From Bradyrhizobium sp. B097 (GTDB lineage: Bacteria; Pseudomonadota; Alphaproteobacteria; Rhizobiales; Xanthobacteraceae), in assembly GCF_038957035.1 (NCBI RefSeq), contig NZ_CP152412.1, forward strand, positions 7,560,501-7,624,500: a stretch of 64,000 nucleotides of DNA, given 5' to 3'. The position numbers were made by a program, and so were the translations under genes. The notes under the pieces are model-generated. The model had not been told where the DNA came from, made no database searches, and saw nothing but the letters and a program-made list of their open reading frames with translations. This document shows positions 25,650-33,820 of the stretch, one piece after another (position 1 is the stretch's first letter; every line of letters starts with the position of its first letter).

Positions 25650-26963
25650 ATGACATTCAACGCGACGGTGGCCAAAACCGCCCATGAGCCAATCCTTCAC
25701 TGCCCGAACTGCAACCACGAGATCCCGCTGACCGAGTCGCTTGCGGCTCCCCTCCTGGCGGAGACACGCCAGCGTTTCCAGGAGCAACTGGCAAGCAAAG
25801 ACGCGGAAATCGCGCGGAAGGCCGAGGCGCTCCAGCAAGAGCGCGAGAAACTCCAAAGGGATCGCGAGCAGATCGACGACGTGGTCACTAGCAGATTGGC
25901 GGCTGAGCGCGGCCAACTCGTTGCTGCGGAAGCGAAGAAGGCCCGCGAGGCGGCTGCGGCCGACGTTCAGGCCCGGACGAATGAGGTAGCCGAGCTCCGT
26001 CAGCAGCTCGAAGCGAACAACGCCAAGCTGGCAGAAGCGCAGCAGGCGCAGGTCGAACTCATCCGCAAGCAACGCGCGCTGGATGATGAGAAGCGCGAGC
26101 TTGACTTGACCATTGAGAAGCGCGTTCAGGCGCAGATTGACCCGATCCAGATCAAGGCCAGGCAGGAGGCCGACGAGGCTGCACGCCTGCGCGTAGCCGA
26201 AAAGGACCAGACGATTGAATCAATGACGCGCACCATCGAGGAGCTGAAACGCAAAGCTGAACAAGGATCGCAGCAGTCCCAGGGCGAAGTGCTGGAGCTT
26301 GAGCTAGAGGAATTACTTCGCGGCCGGTTTCCGACCGACACAATCGAGCCGGTTGGAAAAGGCGAGCTTGGCGCCGACGTGATCCAGCAGGTCAACGGAT
26401 CGATTGGGCAGCCTGCCGGCATTATTCTATGGGAGACCAAACGTACCAAGGCGTGGAGCGACGGTTGGCTTGCGAAGTTGCGGGACGACCAGCGCCGCAC
26501 TGGCGCCGACGTCGCCTTGATCATCTCCCACGCTCTGCCCAAGCATATCGAGCAGTTCGACTTGGTCGACGGCGTTTGGGTGGCCCATCCCCGCTGCGCA
26601 TTGCCCGTGGCGGTCGCGCTCCGCCAGGCGCTGATCGACGTGAGTACCTCGCGCCTCGTCCAGCAAGGTCAACAAACTAAAATGGAGCAGGTTTACCACT
26701 ACCTGACGGGAACGAAATTCCGGCAGCGTGTCGACGCCGTTGTCGAGAAGTTCAACGATATGCGCGAAGATCTCGACAAGGAACGCAAATTCATGGGCCG
26801 GCAGTGGGCCAAGCGGGAAACTCAAATCCTAGCGGTCATAGATTCCACTGTTGGAATGGTTGGAGACCTTCAGGCCATCGCGGGCAAGGCCATGCCGGAG
26901 ATCCCGAGTTTGGACATGCCGTTGCTGGAGAACGAGGTCGCCCCCGAGCGAAAGTTAGGATGA
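25650..26963 (+). CDS. DUF2130 coiled-coil protein with nuclease-like core
   Basis: Good ribosome site (GGAGG) before ATG 25650. The 437-residue product starts with a small zinc-binding motif (CPNCNHEIPLT, residues 18-28), then a coiled coil of about 170 residues, then the conserved DUF2130 core: LELELEELLRGRFPTDTIEPVGKGELGADV...GIILWETKRTKAW, where D and ExK fit a PD-(D/E)xK nuclease fold. The C-terminal third (YHYLTGTKFRQRVDAVVEKF) is also conserved in the family. Its biological role is unknown. It sits in a block with the AAA ATPase and HigBA pair and is followed by a terminator. Confidence 0.85.
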   Translation: MTFNATVAKTAHEPILHCPNCNHEIPLTESLAAPLLAETRQRFQEQLASKDAEIARKAEALQQEREKLQRDREQIDDVVTSRLAAERGQLVAAEAKKAREAAAADVQARTNEVAELRQQLEANNAKLAEAQQAQVELIRKQRALDDEKRELDLTIEKRVQAQIDPIQIKARQEADEAARLRVAEKDQTIESMTRTIEELKRKAEQGSQQSQGEVLELELEELLRGRFPTDTIEPVGKGELGADVIQQVNGSIGQPAGIILWETKRTKAWSDGWLAKLRDDQRRTGADVALIISHALPKHIEQFDLVDGVWVAHPRCALPVAVALRQALIDVSTSRLVQQGQQTKMEQVYHYLTGTKFRQRVDAVVEKFNDMREDLDKERKFMGRQWAKRETQILAVIDSTVGMVGDLQAIAGKAMPEIPSLDMPLLENEVAPERKLG

Positions 26964-27066
26964 CGAAGGACCGCGCGCACGCCTGGCGGCCAGGGCCTTG
27001 GTATCGTCACTCAAGGCGTCGTTGAACTTTTCTCTATTACAGACCCCTCGGGGTAAGCTTTCTAAA

Positions 27067-27103
27067 GAGGTCCGGTCGAGTATAGGCTCCCCGGGCCTCT
27101 TTT
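27067..27103 (+). terminator. Rho-independent terminator after the DUF2130 gene
   Basis: GAGGTCCGG (27067-27075) pairs with CCGGGCCTC (27091-27099) across a 15-base loop, with one T-G pair, and is followed by TTTT. It would end the 22.7-27.0 kb transcript. Confidence 0.65.
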
Positions 27104-27198
27104 CATTTAACCCACTGAAAATACGAGCCAATCCCTAGCATAGCATCCATTTAAAGTCGATTTCGTATCGACACCGCCGCCGCCCCTCACGATAGCTA

Positions 27199-27681
27199 TC
27201 AAAACGCTTTTAGCGACGCGCCTGACAGCTTCTCGTGCTTGATCGCGGGATCGAGCCGCGACCTCCAGTCATTTGCCTGGCGGATAATGCGCGCGCGCTG
27301 TTCCAGTGCATGCGCCGTATTCTGCACGTCAGGGCGTGTCTGGAAGCCTTTGGCGGCGTCCTTGCCGGACTCGTAGCCATAGACCTTGGCTGCGACCACC
27401 ACGTCGCCGATCGCTACGTCCTTCACGCCGCCGGCGACGCCGACGAACAGCGCAACATGGGGCTTGTAATGCTCAAGCGCCCGGACCGCGATTGCGGCAG
27501 CGCCCGCATTGCCAGGGCCAGCCTCGACCACCGCAATATCCCAGCCGTCGAACTGCCCTTTGAAGAAGCCGGTACCGTTGACGGTCTCGACCGTGTGCCT
27601 CCCGAGCTGCCGCAAGACCGCGCGCGTCTCGACCTCGAGGGCGGTGACGATGACAGCAATGGGGGATTGGCGTTGTGGCAC
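27199..27681 (-). CDS. Nucleosidase (PNP/MTAN-type), C-terminally truncated
   Basis: The 160-residue product starts IAVIVTALEVETRAVLRQL and contains FVGVAGGVKDVAIGDVVVAAKVYGYESGK, the nucleoside-binding core of the purine nucleoside phosphorylase/methylthioadenosine nucleosidase fold. A full domain is about 230 residues; this one ends after KHEKLSGASLKAF, so the C-terminal part with the catalytic Asp and the ME(G) base-binding segment is missing. It is probably inactive. Stand-alone nucleosidase domains occur in bacterial immune proteins; here the context is rearranged. Confidence 0.7.
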   Translation of the reverse strand: MPQRQSPIAVIVTALEVETRAVLRQLGRHTVETVNGTGFFKGQFDGWDIAVVEAGPGNAGAAAIAVRALEHYKPHVALFVGVAGGVKDVAIGDVVVAAKVYGYESGKDAAKGFQTRPDVQNTAHALEQRARIIRQANDWRSRLDPAIKHEKLSGASLKAF

Positions 27682-27698
27682 GCGGCAGCTCGATTGGT

Positions 27699-27925
27699 AT
27701 GGGGATACACCCCGACATATAGTTGCTCGTCCGATCTTCGCCTAGCGATAATCGCAGTGATGGCGATCATCGGCATGCCGATGATCGCCCAGCAGGTGCT
27801 GGTGCTGCGGGTGTTGGTGATGCCGCCGGTGCCGATGATGATGATGATCTTGATGCCGATCGTGCTGCTGGTGCTGCTGCTGGTGATCATGATGATCATC
27901 GGCATGATCATCATGGTCATCCCGG
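27699..27925 (-). repeat. Low-complexity (GAT/CAT)-rich tract
   Basis: A 200-base tract of GAT, CAT and CAG-like triplets. On the minus strand one frame reads as a dense run of His, Asp and Gln (DDHDDHADDHHDH...), which would suit a metal-binding tail, but it has a stop upstream and no start. The other frames read as Met/Ile-rich or Asp-rich. I treat it as decayed coding or simple repeat DNA. Confidence 0.5.
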
Positions 27926-28170
27926 CTAGGTCGCCTTGTCCCCGTCCTTCAAGGCGAGGGCTTCTTTAGCTCGCGGCATCAGGAATTCCGCAAGCGTTTT
28001 CGCCACATCCGTCAGCAGGCCGGGGTCAACCGCAACCTGCTTGGTGAACGCCGCCCACTGATCCTTCTTGCCGGCGTCCTCGGTAAAGGCCGGGGTGAAC
28101 GCATCCGGCAGCGCGGTCGGAATCTCGGTCTTGCGGCGCGCGAAGGTCGCCTTGATGGCGCGTGCTAGGG
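27926..28170 (-). pseudogene. AbiEii-type nucleotidyltransferase C-terminal remnant
   Basis: The frame reads ARAIKATFARRKTEIPTALPDAFTPAFTEDAGKKDQWAAFTKQV and TDVAKTLAEFLMPRAKEAL, the C-terminal segment of AbiEii/AbiGii toxins ('TFaRRkTeiP..lP..lt..Fa......W.aF'). These toxins are nucleotidyltransferases of type IV toxin-antitoxin/abortive infection systems. The N-terminal catalytic part is missing: an IS481 derivative is inserted at its upstream edge (28,171). Confidence 0.65.
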
Positions 28171-28553
28171 TGTTTAGTCCCGGCATTTGCTGGAGCGGAT
28201 TGAGGGTGAATCGTTCGGGCTCTGTTGTCTAGGCTTTGCAGATGTATTCTTAGGGCGTGAGGCCCTTCAGGGTCTTCAGCCGCCGAGCGTAGTTGTAGGC
28301 GTTTACGAAGTCGGCAAGGTGTGCTTCGAGCTGAGCGTGTCGATCGTAATGGTAGCGCTGGACGGTCGCTTCCTTGATCGTGCGGTTCATGCGCTCGACC
28401 TGGCCATTGGTCCAGGGATGCTTGATCTTGGTCAGCCGATGTTCGATGCCATTCTCTTGGCAGCGCATATCGAACAGCCGCGTAAAACTTGTCCCATAGC
28501 GCATCCTTCGAATCGTGCGATAAGAATGCACCATCAAAGTTTGGGACTATACA
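28171..28553 (-). mobile_element. Internally deleted IS481-family element
   Basis: Both ends are recognisable: TGTTTAGTCCC at 28,171 and GGGACTATACA ending at 28,553, an imperfect terminal inverted repeat, each flanked by CTAG (28,165-28,168 and 28,555-28,558), the target used by several IS481 members. Inside is only the C-terminal third of the transposase on the minus strand (DMRCQENGIEHRLTKIKHPWTNGQVERMNRT...), with a TAA after KGLTP. The same protein sequence occurs in the copy at 39.4-40.2 kb in the opposite orientation. Confidence 0.7.
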
Positions 28554-29347
28554 CCTAGAACGCCGTCGATTCGATCGGCGGGCCAAGCGGCAACCCTCGG
28601 TACCGTATAGGTGTGCAACTCCTTAGCTTTTTCTGCGATTGCCGCACCGGCACTGTCGTCCGAGACGAGCAGTCGTGAGGGGTCTTGGGCCAACGACACA
28701 AAAGAAGACAATTTGGCATAACCGTACGTGTGCATTGCAGCCATACGCCCCATGTCAATTTCGTCGATGTCGTCGTTGCTGAACGCCCTGGAAACATGCG
28801 GGCTGGTGTGGCATCGTAGATTTGCCATGGAACGTACATGCTCTATCGCGCCGACTTCGTTGTCCACACGCGGCTTGCTGTGTCTGCTCTGGTTCTGAAA
28901 ACGGTGGAGCTCGAGATACGACGATGCCAGGACCTCATTTAAAACGCCCTTGGCATCGACACTGCCTGCGGACGATCCAGACGTTGTCGACCACCGTGTC
29001 GTTCGCTGCTCGGCCAACCTGATCTCGTAACTGAGCGCTCCAACGTTCGCTCCGGCGAGCGATGCGGCTAGTTCGGCGCGCGCCTTGACGAAGGCCGCCG
29101 CCCTACACCGTTCGCGCTCCGGGATAGCACCCGCTCTCATATTGCCATTCATCACAGTCGAAGATGATCCACCTTCAAAGTCTGTCAAGACTGAATCTGA
29201 AGGCTGGTGGAGCGACCGTAACTCCCTTAACTGCCGGTCAAAGACCGTTTGATCCGGCGACGGGCATGCCGGTGAGGTGGCGTGCGTTCTCATGTCGCCG
29301 GGTTGCAGTCGAGCCGAGTCAGCGAGGCTCCATGCATTCCTATTCAT
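28547..29347 (-). CDS. Type III effector (paralogue A), truncated at the C-terminus
   Basis: A tts box ends about 37 bases upstream and GGGAAG precedes the ATG, so expression by TtsI and export by the symbiotic type III system are expected. The 266-residue product matches the second effector at 30.2-31.4 kb over NGNMRAGAIPE...ANVGALSYEI, SSYLELHRFQ, FVSLAQDPSRLLVS and LHTYTVPRVAAWPADRI. After DRIDGVL the sequence stops at the IS481 element, whereas the paralogue continues with a stretch containing EREVLFLGG. If the family is ADP-ribosyltransferase-like, the ExE catalytic end has been lost here, so this copy is probably inactive. Confidence 0.75.
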   Translation of the reverse strand: MNRNAWSLADSARLQPGDMRTHATSPACPSPDQTVFDRQLRELRSLHQPSDSVLTDFEGGSSSTVMNGNMRAGAIPERERCRAAAFVKARAELAASLAGANVGALSYEIRLAEQRTTRWSTTSGSSAGSVDAKGVLNEVLASSYLELHRFQNQSRHSKPRVDNEVGAIEHVRSMANLRCHTSPHVSRAFSNDDIDEIDMGRMAAMHTYGYAKLSSFVSLAQDPSRLLVSDDSAGAAIAEKAKELHTYTVPRVAAWPADRIDGVLGV

Positions 29348-29383
29348 TCTGCTTCCCGTATGAGCAAGGACCCTATTTTCTCA

Positions 29384-29413
29384 GATAATGAAATCAGCTG
29401 TCGAGAAGCTGAC
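29384..29413 (-). promoter_or_regulatory. tts box for effector A
   Basis: Read on the minus strand, GTCAGCTTCTCGACAGCT begins at 29,413, identical to the other box at 30,165 over the core. This is the conserved site of TtsI, the two-component activator of rhizobial type III genes. It lies about 40 bases before the effector start. Confidence 0.85.
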
Positions 29414-29603
29414 GAGCCCACAGTTTGGGAAGCGTGGAAGCCTCCCTTTCGGCGCCAACAACGGCACTCCTGCATCACCACCGCTCGCGCGGATCGTCTT
29501 CCCGCGGCAAAGCCGGTGGGGATGCGCCAAAGAAGCGCGTCCCAATGGGAAGCGACGTCGGCGCGACTGAAAATTATTCCGCCGGACCGCTTGTCGGCCC
29601 ATC

Positions 29604-30065
29604 CTAAGCCGGTGGGTATTCAGAGGGGAAGTACCAGCCAAATCGGTTATTCAGCGGCACGCCATGGCCTGCCTCTTTCCGATAATGCGCTTCCCACATC
29701 TTGAACGCCGGGGAATCTCCGCTCACAAAAACCAGTGGGGTTTTCTCACGCCCCAAGCCTTCGCACTCCTTGGGATCAATCCCCAGCGCAGCAAGGCAAT
29801 CCCTCAGGGTCTCGTTTTCTTCGATGGTTTCGAAGAAGTCGTCAGTTGGGACTCCTTTGCGCATCGCATCGGCCACCAGCTGAAGAAGCTTTGGATCCTC
29901 CTCTTCGACCAGGCGATACATTATTCGCATCTGACCGCGCGCCAAATACCGGTCCCCCATGCCGGGGTCTCTGTCGTCGGCCTGCTGCATGACCTTCGCA
30001 TAGCGTGGGACGTCTTGGATATAAGGAGCGCTGTGCTTCCGAACGGAGGCGGCAACGACTTGCAA
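29604..30065 (-). pseudogene. C-terminal fragment of an unknown protein
   Basis: The frame gives VVAASVRKHSAPYIQDVPRYAKVMQQADDRDPGMGDRYLARGQMRIMYRLVEEEDPKLLQLVADAMRKG..., clearly protein-like over 150 residues, but the only start is TTG and the same frame continues upstream (IGWIKQYGQPILVDAIL) to a stop at about 30,115. That suggests the N-terminal part has been lost. I do not recognise the family. It lies between the two effector promoters. Confidence 0.5.
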
Positions 30066-30164
30066 GATCGCGTCGACGAGAATGGGCTGGCCGTATTGCT
30101 TGATCCAACCGATCTAGGCCTGAATCTGGGTGACGGATTCTCATTGTGAGTCTCTCTGATGCCC

Positions 30165-30194
30165 GTCAGCTTCTCGACAGCTAACCCTCCTAGA
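30165..30194 (+). promoter_or_regulatory. tts box for effector B
   Basis: GTCAGCTTCTCGACAGCT, followed by AACCCTCCTAGAA, matches the rhizobial tts-box consensus (GTCAGNTTNTCGNNAGC). It ends where the longest effector frame begins, so either the transcript starts just after and a later ATG is used, or the frame's first Met is not the true start. Confidence 0.88.
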
Positions 30195-31427
30195 ATGGAA
30201 ACGCACGGATCCGAGTACTCGGACCTGCGAAGTGACCGCAGGGATGGACAATTTGAAGATATAAACCCATTGGATGGTCCAGACGTCTGCCGGACGTACT
30301 TCGCCATGCACCCGGAGCAAGCGAGCTTTGAGCAGCACCTGAGCGGATCGCAGCCGGAGGCGGAGAGATGGCCGCGCCGGCAGAGCGTAGAAACGCTTTG
30401 CTCGATTGCGCGGGATCGCGATTGTAAAAGTAGCCTTCGAGGACGAATTCGCGGCGCGCCCGGTCAGGTAACTGTCACAAGAGCATCGATATCAACAAGG
30501 CTGCCAAGCGAGAATGAAATGGCCCCGTTTAACAACGTCAACCCATCCGCCGCTAGCACGTACTACGTCGAGCCGCACCACGAAGAGGCAGGGCAAGCAA
30601 ACTTTGAGCAGCGACTTAGAGAGACTCAGCCAATCCACCGAACATCAGCTTCACTCGGGGCTGGATCATCCCGGATTGTGACGGAAGGCAATATGAGAGC
30701 GCGGGCTATCCAGAGTAACGAACGGTCCGCAGCCGCATCCTTTGTCAGAACGCGCGCTCAGCTTGCTGCAACGCTCACCTGTGCGAACGTTGGGGCGCTC
30801 AGAAGGGAAATCGAACTGGCTGCGCAACAATCAGCACAGTGGCCAACAGCGACTGGGCCGTCAGCCGGCAGTGTCGATCGCAGCCGCGTTTTCGATGACG
30901 TAGTGGCATCGTCGTATGCCGAGCTGCAGCGTTTTCAAGATCACGCCACCCATTGCAAGCCACGTGTGTTGGACCATCAGAGCGCGATGGACCATTTGCG
31001 TTCGATGGCGTCTTTACGTTACGACGCCGCCCCTTGGAATATTTGGGGAGGGCAACAACTTGATCTGGGTCGCGCGGCGGCAGAGCACATGAGGGGGGAT
31101 ACCGATTCTTCGCCTTTTGTATCACTGTCCGAGGACGCCTCGCGACTGCTCCTTTCGCCGGACGATGCCAATGAGTATGGCGCGAAAGCGATCGCGGAAA
31201 GCGCCATTGAGTTGCACACCTACACGGTGCCGAGGGCCGCCACTTGGACGTCCGAAGAGATAGTCAGGATTCTTGAGGACGGGACTGAGAATGATGAACC
31301 CAATCTAGCATGGGTGAGCGATACCCCAACTGAGGAGCGCGAGGTACTGTTTCTGGGCGGGAACCTGGATGACTATCGGACCGCTAGCGGACCGAATCCA
31401 TACAGGAAGTCAGGGACAAAAAGATGA
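30195..31427 (+). CDS. Type III effector (paralogue B), ADP-ribosyltransferase-like
   Basis: Preceded by a tts box. The ATG at 30195 touches the box, so ATG 30306 (MHPEQASFEQ) is a more likely start. The N-terminal 150 residues are Ser/Gln-rich as in secreted effectors and carry a diverged duplication (NPLDGPDVCRTYFA...FEQHLSGSQPE and NPSAASTYYVEP...FEQRLRETQP). The C-terminal domain has SPFVSLSEDASRLL, LHTYTVPRAATW and EREVLFLGGNLDDY; the SxS strand and ExE fit the R-S-E ADP-ribosyltransferase layout. Function inside plant cells is inference. It shares the whole core with effector A on the opposite strand. Confidence 0.75.
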   Translation: METHGSEYSDLRSDRRDGQFEDINPLDGPDVCRTYFAMHPEQASFEQHLSGSQPEAERWPRRQSVETLCSIARDRDCKSSLRGRIRGAPGQVTVTRASISTRLPSENEMAPFNNVNPSAASTYYVEPHHEEAGQANFEQRLRETQPIHRTSASLGAGSSRIVTEGNMRARAIQSNERSAAASFVRTRAQLAATLTCANVGALRREIELAAQQSAQWPTATGPSAGSVDRSRVFDDVVASSYAELQRFQDHATHCKPRVLDHQSAMDHLRSMASLRYDAAPWNIWGGQQLDLGRAAAEHMRGDTDSSPFVSLSEDASRLLLSPDDANEYGAKAIAESAIELHTYTVPRAATWTSEEIVRILEDGTENDEPNLAWVSDTPTEEREVLFLGGNLDDYRTASGPNPYRKSGTKR

Positions 31428-31871
31428 GTGGAGAAGATCCAGAAAGGGGCATTTGTCCTTGTTCCGATACTCGGAAGAATCGGAAGCAGGGTTCGCGGCA
31501 TTATAGCAGACTGATGGGAGTGGGCAGTGGGGCGACGAGAACCATCGTCGCCCTCAGGCAGAAACCCCACTCAAGCTACTGTCCGAATTTGGGGAGCCAG
31601 CTCTCTGCTCATACAAGCTCTCGACGTCGCCTAGCCGAACGATTTAGGTCCCAATCAGAGCGGTGTCACCGAACCTGGCATGCTAATTCCTGATAGTTCG
31701 TCGGCGGGCAAAAAGCGTACTGGTGTCGACAACTTCGTCGCGCAATCTAGAGCCTAACGATAGATTGCACGACTATGACGCGAGACTTTGAGCCGCGACT
31801 CTCTGACTTCTGAACGCAGCCTACCATCCGGTCAAATGCGGCCCGTTCCCGCTCGATCAAGAAAGCCGACA
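31428..31871. other. Intergenic region with a perfect inverted repeat
   Basis: No convincing gene in 440 bases. GCAATCTA (31,742-31,749) and TAGATTGC (31,761-31,768) form a perfect 8-base inverted repeat with an 11-base centre, 104 bases before the aminotransferase start, possibly a LysR-type regulator site. Confidence 0.45.
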
Positions 31872-33065
31872 ATGTTCGAAACACTAAGCCGTAAACCCAA
31901 CGATCCCCTGCTTGCGCTGATTGGGCTCTTTGACGCAGATCCCCGACCAGACAAGATCGACCTTGGGGTCGGCGTCTATCGCGACGAGGCCGGTCATTCG
32001 CCGATCTTTCGTGCCGTAAAGGCTGCGGAGCACCTGATTTGTGAGACCCAGAACACTAAGGCGTACGTGGCGCCGGAGGGTGATCAAACATTCCTTGATC
32101 TGCTGTGGTCGTTGGTTGGCGGGCATACGGCAACCATCCACGCCTCTGGTGTGCAGACACCCGGTGGCTCGGGTGCTTTGCGGCTCGCTGCCGATCTGAT
32201 TCGCGGGACCGGAAGGGGTAAGATCTGGCTGGGTCAACCGAGTTGGCCGAGTCATGCAGGAATTTTCTCGGGTGCCGGTCTCCCGGTCGAGACTTACCCA
32301 TTCTTTGATGTTGCCTCGCAGACCATTCTAGTTGACAGCATGATGAATGCACTACAACAGGCCGAGCCCGGCGACGCAGTTTTGCTTCATGCTTGTTGTC
32401 ACAACCCGAGCGGCGCTGTGCTGACGGCGGACGACTGGCGTCGGATCACCGCGCTGATCTCTGCGCGCGGGCTTACGCCGTTGATTGATCTTGCCTATCA
32501 GGGTTTCGGTGCCGGGCTCGACGAAGACGCCGCCGCGCTTCGTTCGACAATTTCTGCTGTTCCAGAGGCGCTTATCGCGGTGTCATGCTCGAAATCATTT
32601 GGACTTTATCGCGAGCGTACTGGCGCGGTGTTTGCGGTCGCGTCTTTGCAATCAGCTTCTGAGACTGCTCGGTCCAATCTTGTTGCTATCGCCCGCGCCA
32701 GCTACTCAATGCCGCCCGATCACGGCGCCGCAATCGTCAAGACCATCCTCTGCTCCCCCGAACTATGCCGGGACTGGCGTGAAGAGTTGGAATCGATGCG
32801 TCATCGCCTCCTCACGTTGCGAAAATCTTTCGCCGACGCATTGGTAGGAAGATGGTCGAATGCCGTCGCCATCGGCTCGCAAGAGGGCATGTTTTCCATG
32901 CTGCCCCTCTCTCAGACCGAGGTGCTGAAACTAAGGGAAAAGCACGGCATCTACATGCCGACATCTGGCCGAATCAACGTCGCCGGCTTGAAGCGCACCG
33001 ATGTGGCGCGTGTCGCAAGCGCGATCAAGGGGGCGGTGAGTTCCGCACCGGGACATGGGCCTTGA
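31872..33065 (+). CDS. Aromatic/aspartate aminotransferase (class I, PLP)
   Basis: Start at ATG 31872 (MFETLSRKPNDPLLALIGLF), the standard N-terminus of TyrB/AspC enzymes; upstream codons in the same frame look untranslated. 397 residues, a normal length. Conserved parts: DLGVGVYRDE, QTPGGSGALR, CCHNPSGA (substrate and cofactor pocket), the PLP lysine in SCSKSFGLYRERTG (about residue 241) and GRINVAGL near the end. It swaps amino groups between aspartate or aromatic amino acids and 2-oxoglutarate in the cytoplasm. In the third of the PLP motifs a canonical Tyr-Trp is missing; activity is still likely. Not in an operon with its neighbours. Confidence 0.9.
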   Translation: MFETLSRKPNDPLLALIGLFDADPRPDKIDLGVGVYRDEAGHSPIFRAVKAAEHLICETQNTKAYVAPEGDQTFLDLLWSLVGGHTATIHASGVQTPGGSGALRLAADLIRGTGRGKIWLGQPSWPSHAGIFSGAGLPVETYPFFDVASQTILVDSMMNALQQAEPGDAVLLHACCHNPSGAVLTADDWRRITALISARGLTPLIDLAYQGFGAGLDEDAAALRSTISAVPEALIAVSCSKSFGLYRERTGAVFAVASLQSASETARSNLVAIARASYSMPPDHGAAIVKTILCSPELCRDWREELESMRHRLLTLRKSFADALVGRWSNAVAIGSQEGMFSMLPLSQTEVLKLREKHGIYMPTSGRINVAGLKRTDVARVASAIKGAVSSAPGHGP

Positions 33066-33348
33066 TAGAGGCCTCAGACCGCCGTCAAAGGTTCGATTCC
33101 CTAGACGGCATTCACGATCAGAGCGCCACCAGCAGCCGGACGGTGGAGAGTGGAGTGCTGAGGGATCGAACCCGTTCTACATGTGCTCAGGTTGATAAGT
33201 CCTAGCACACGAGCAGCTTTGCGATCGAAGACGAAAGGCAGCGGGCTACGAAGCCGGCGAGCAAGTCAAGGGAGGAAACGAGCTCTGACCGAAGACGGCA
33301 GCGAAGCTGCCGCCACGTGCCAGCTATCACTCAATGAGCTAGTGGCTC

Positions 33349-33640
33349 GTCACAGCGATTTTGACAGTTCGATACGGCGCCAGCTTAGGATCGGCAAGTC
33401 TTCCGGCGGCACGAGGATTTCGATGCTTCTGGGGGCGCCGGCTTGACGGCGAATGAGACCGTCTCGTTCGAGCGTGACGATCATCTGGTGGACCGAAGGC
33501 GAACTGACGCGGAAGTGGCGCTGCATGTCGGTTTCGCCGGACCTGCGTCCGAACATGTGCGAGTAGGTATGGATGAAAGCCAGACAGTGGCCCTGCTTCT
33601 CGGTAAAGCGCGCGCCTGATTTTTTGACTCATGGATCGAT
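33349..33640 (-). pseudogene. LexA-like winged-helix DNA-binding protein, frameshifted at the start
   Basis: The frame reads SGARFTEKQGHCLAFIHTYSHMFGRRSGETDMQRHFRVSSPSVHQMIVTLERDGLIRRQAGAPRSIEILVPPEDLP, a LexA-type winged helix without a protease domain. The ATG near 33,633 is out of frame by one base across an A-run (AAAAAA), so the gene is broken at its start or an error lies in that homopolymer. Confidence 0.6.
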
Positions 33641-33820
33641 CCGTCCGGAGTCGTCCGTGAAGAATGCGTATCGGCCCGATAGATAAGCAGAAGTTGTCTC
33701 GATAAAGTATTCGATTTTGCAGGAAGCCGGGTGTTGGGCCGCGGTTTCTTGCGTTTTGGGATTTCGCTTTCGAGGGATTCGTGATTCCCTGACGGCGGGT
33801 CATCGGCATTGGGGAGGGCG

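Noticed and set aside
29388..29704. Several small frames between the two tts boxes on the plus strand
   Set aside because: They begin inside the tts box or lack ribosome sites, and overlap a better minus-strand reading.
31676..31700. TGGCATGCTAATTCC as a sigma-54 promoter for the aminotransferase
   Set aside because: It lacks the GC at -12 (TTGCA) with the required spacing.
33090..33115. Possible tRNA gene
   Set aside because: Only a T-loop-like segment is present; no acceptor, D or anticodon arm can be drawn.
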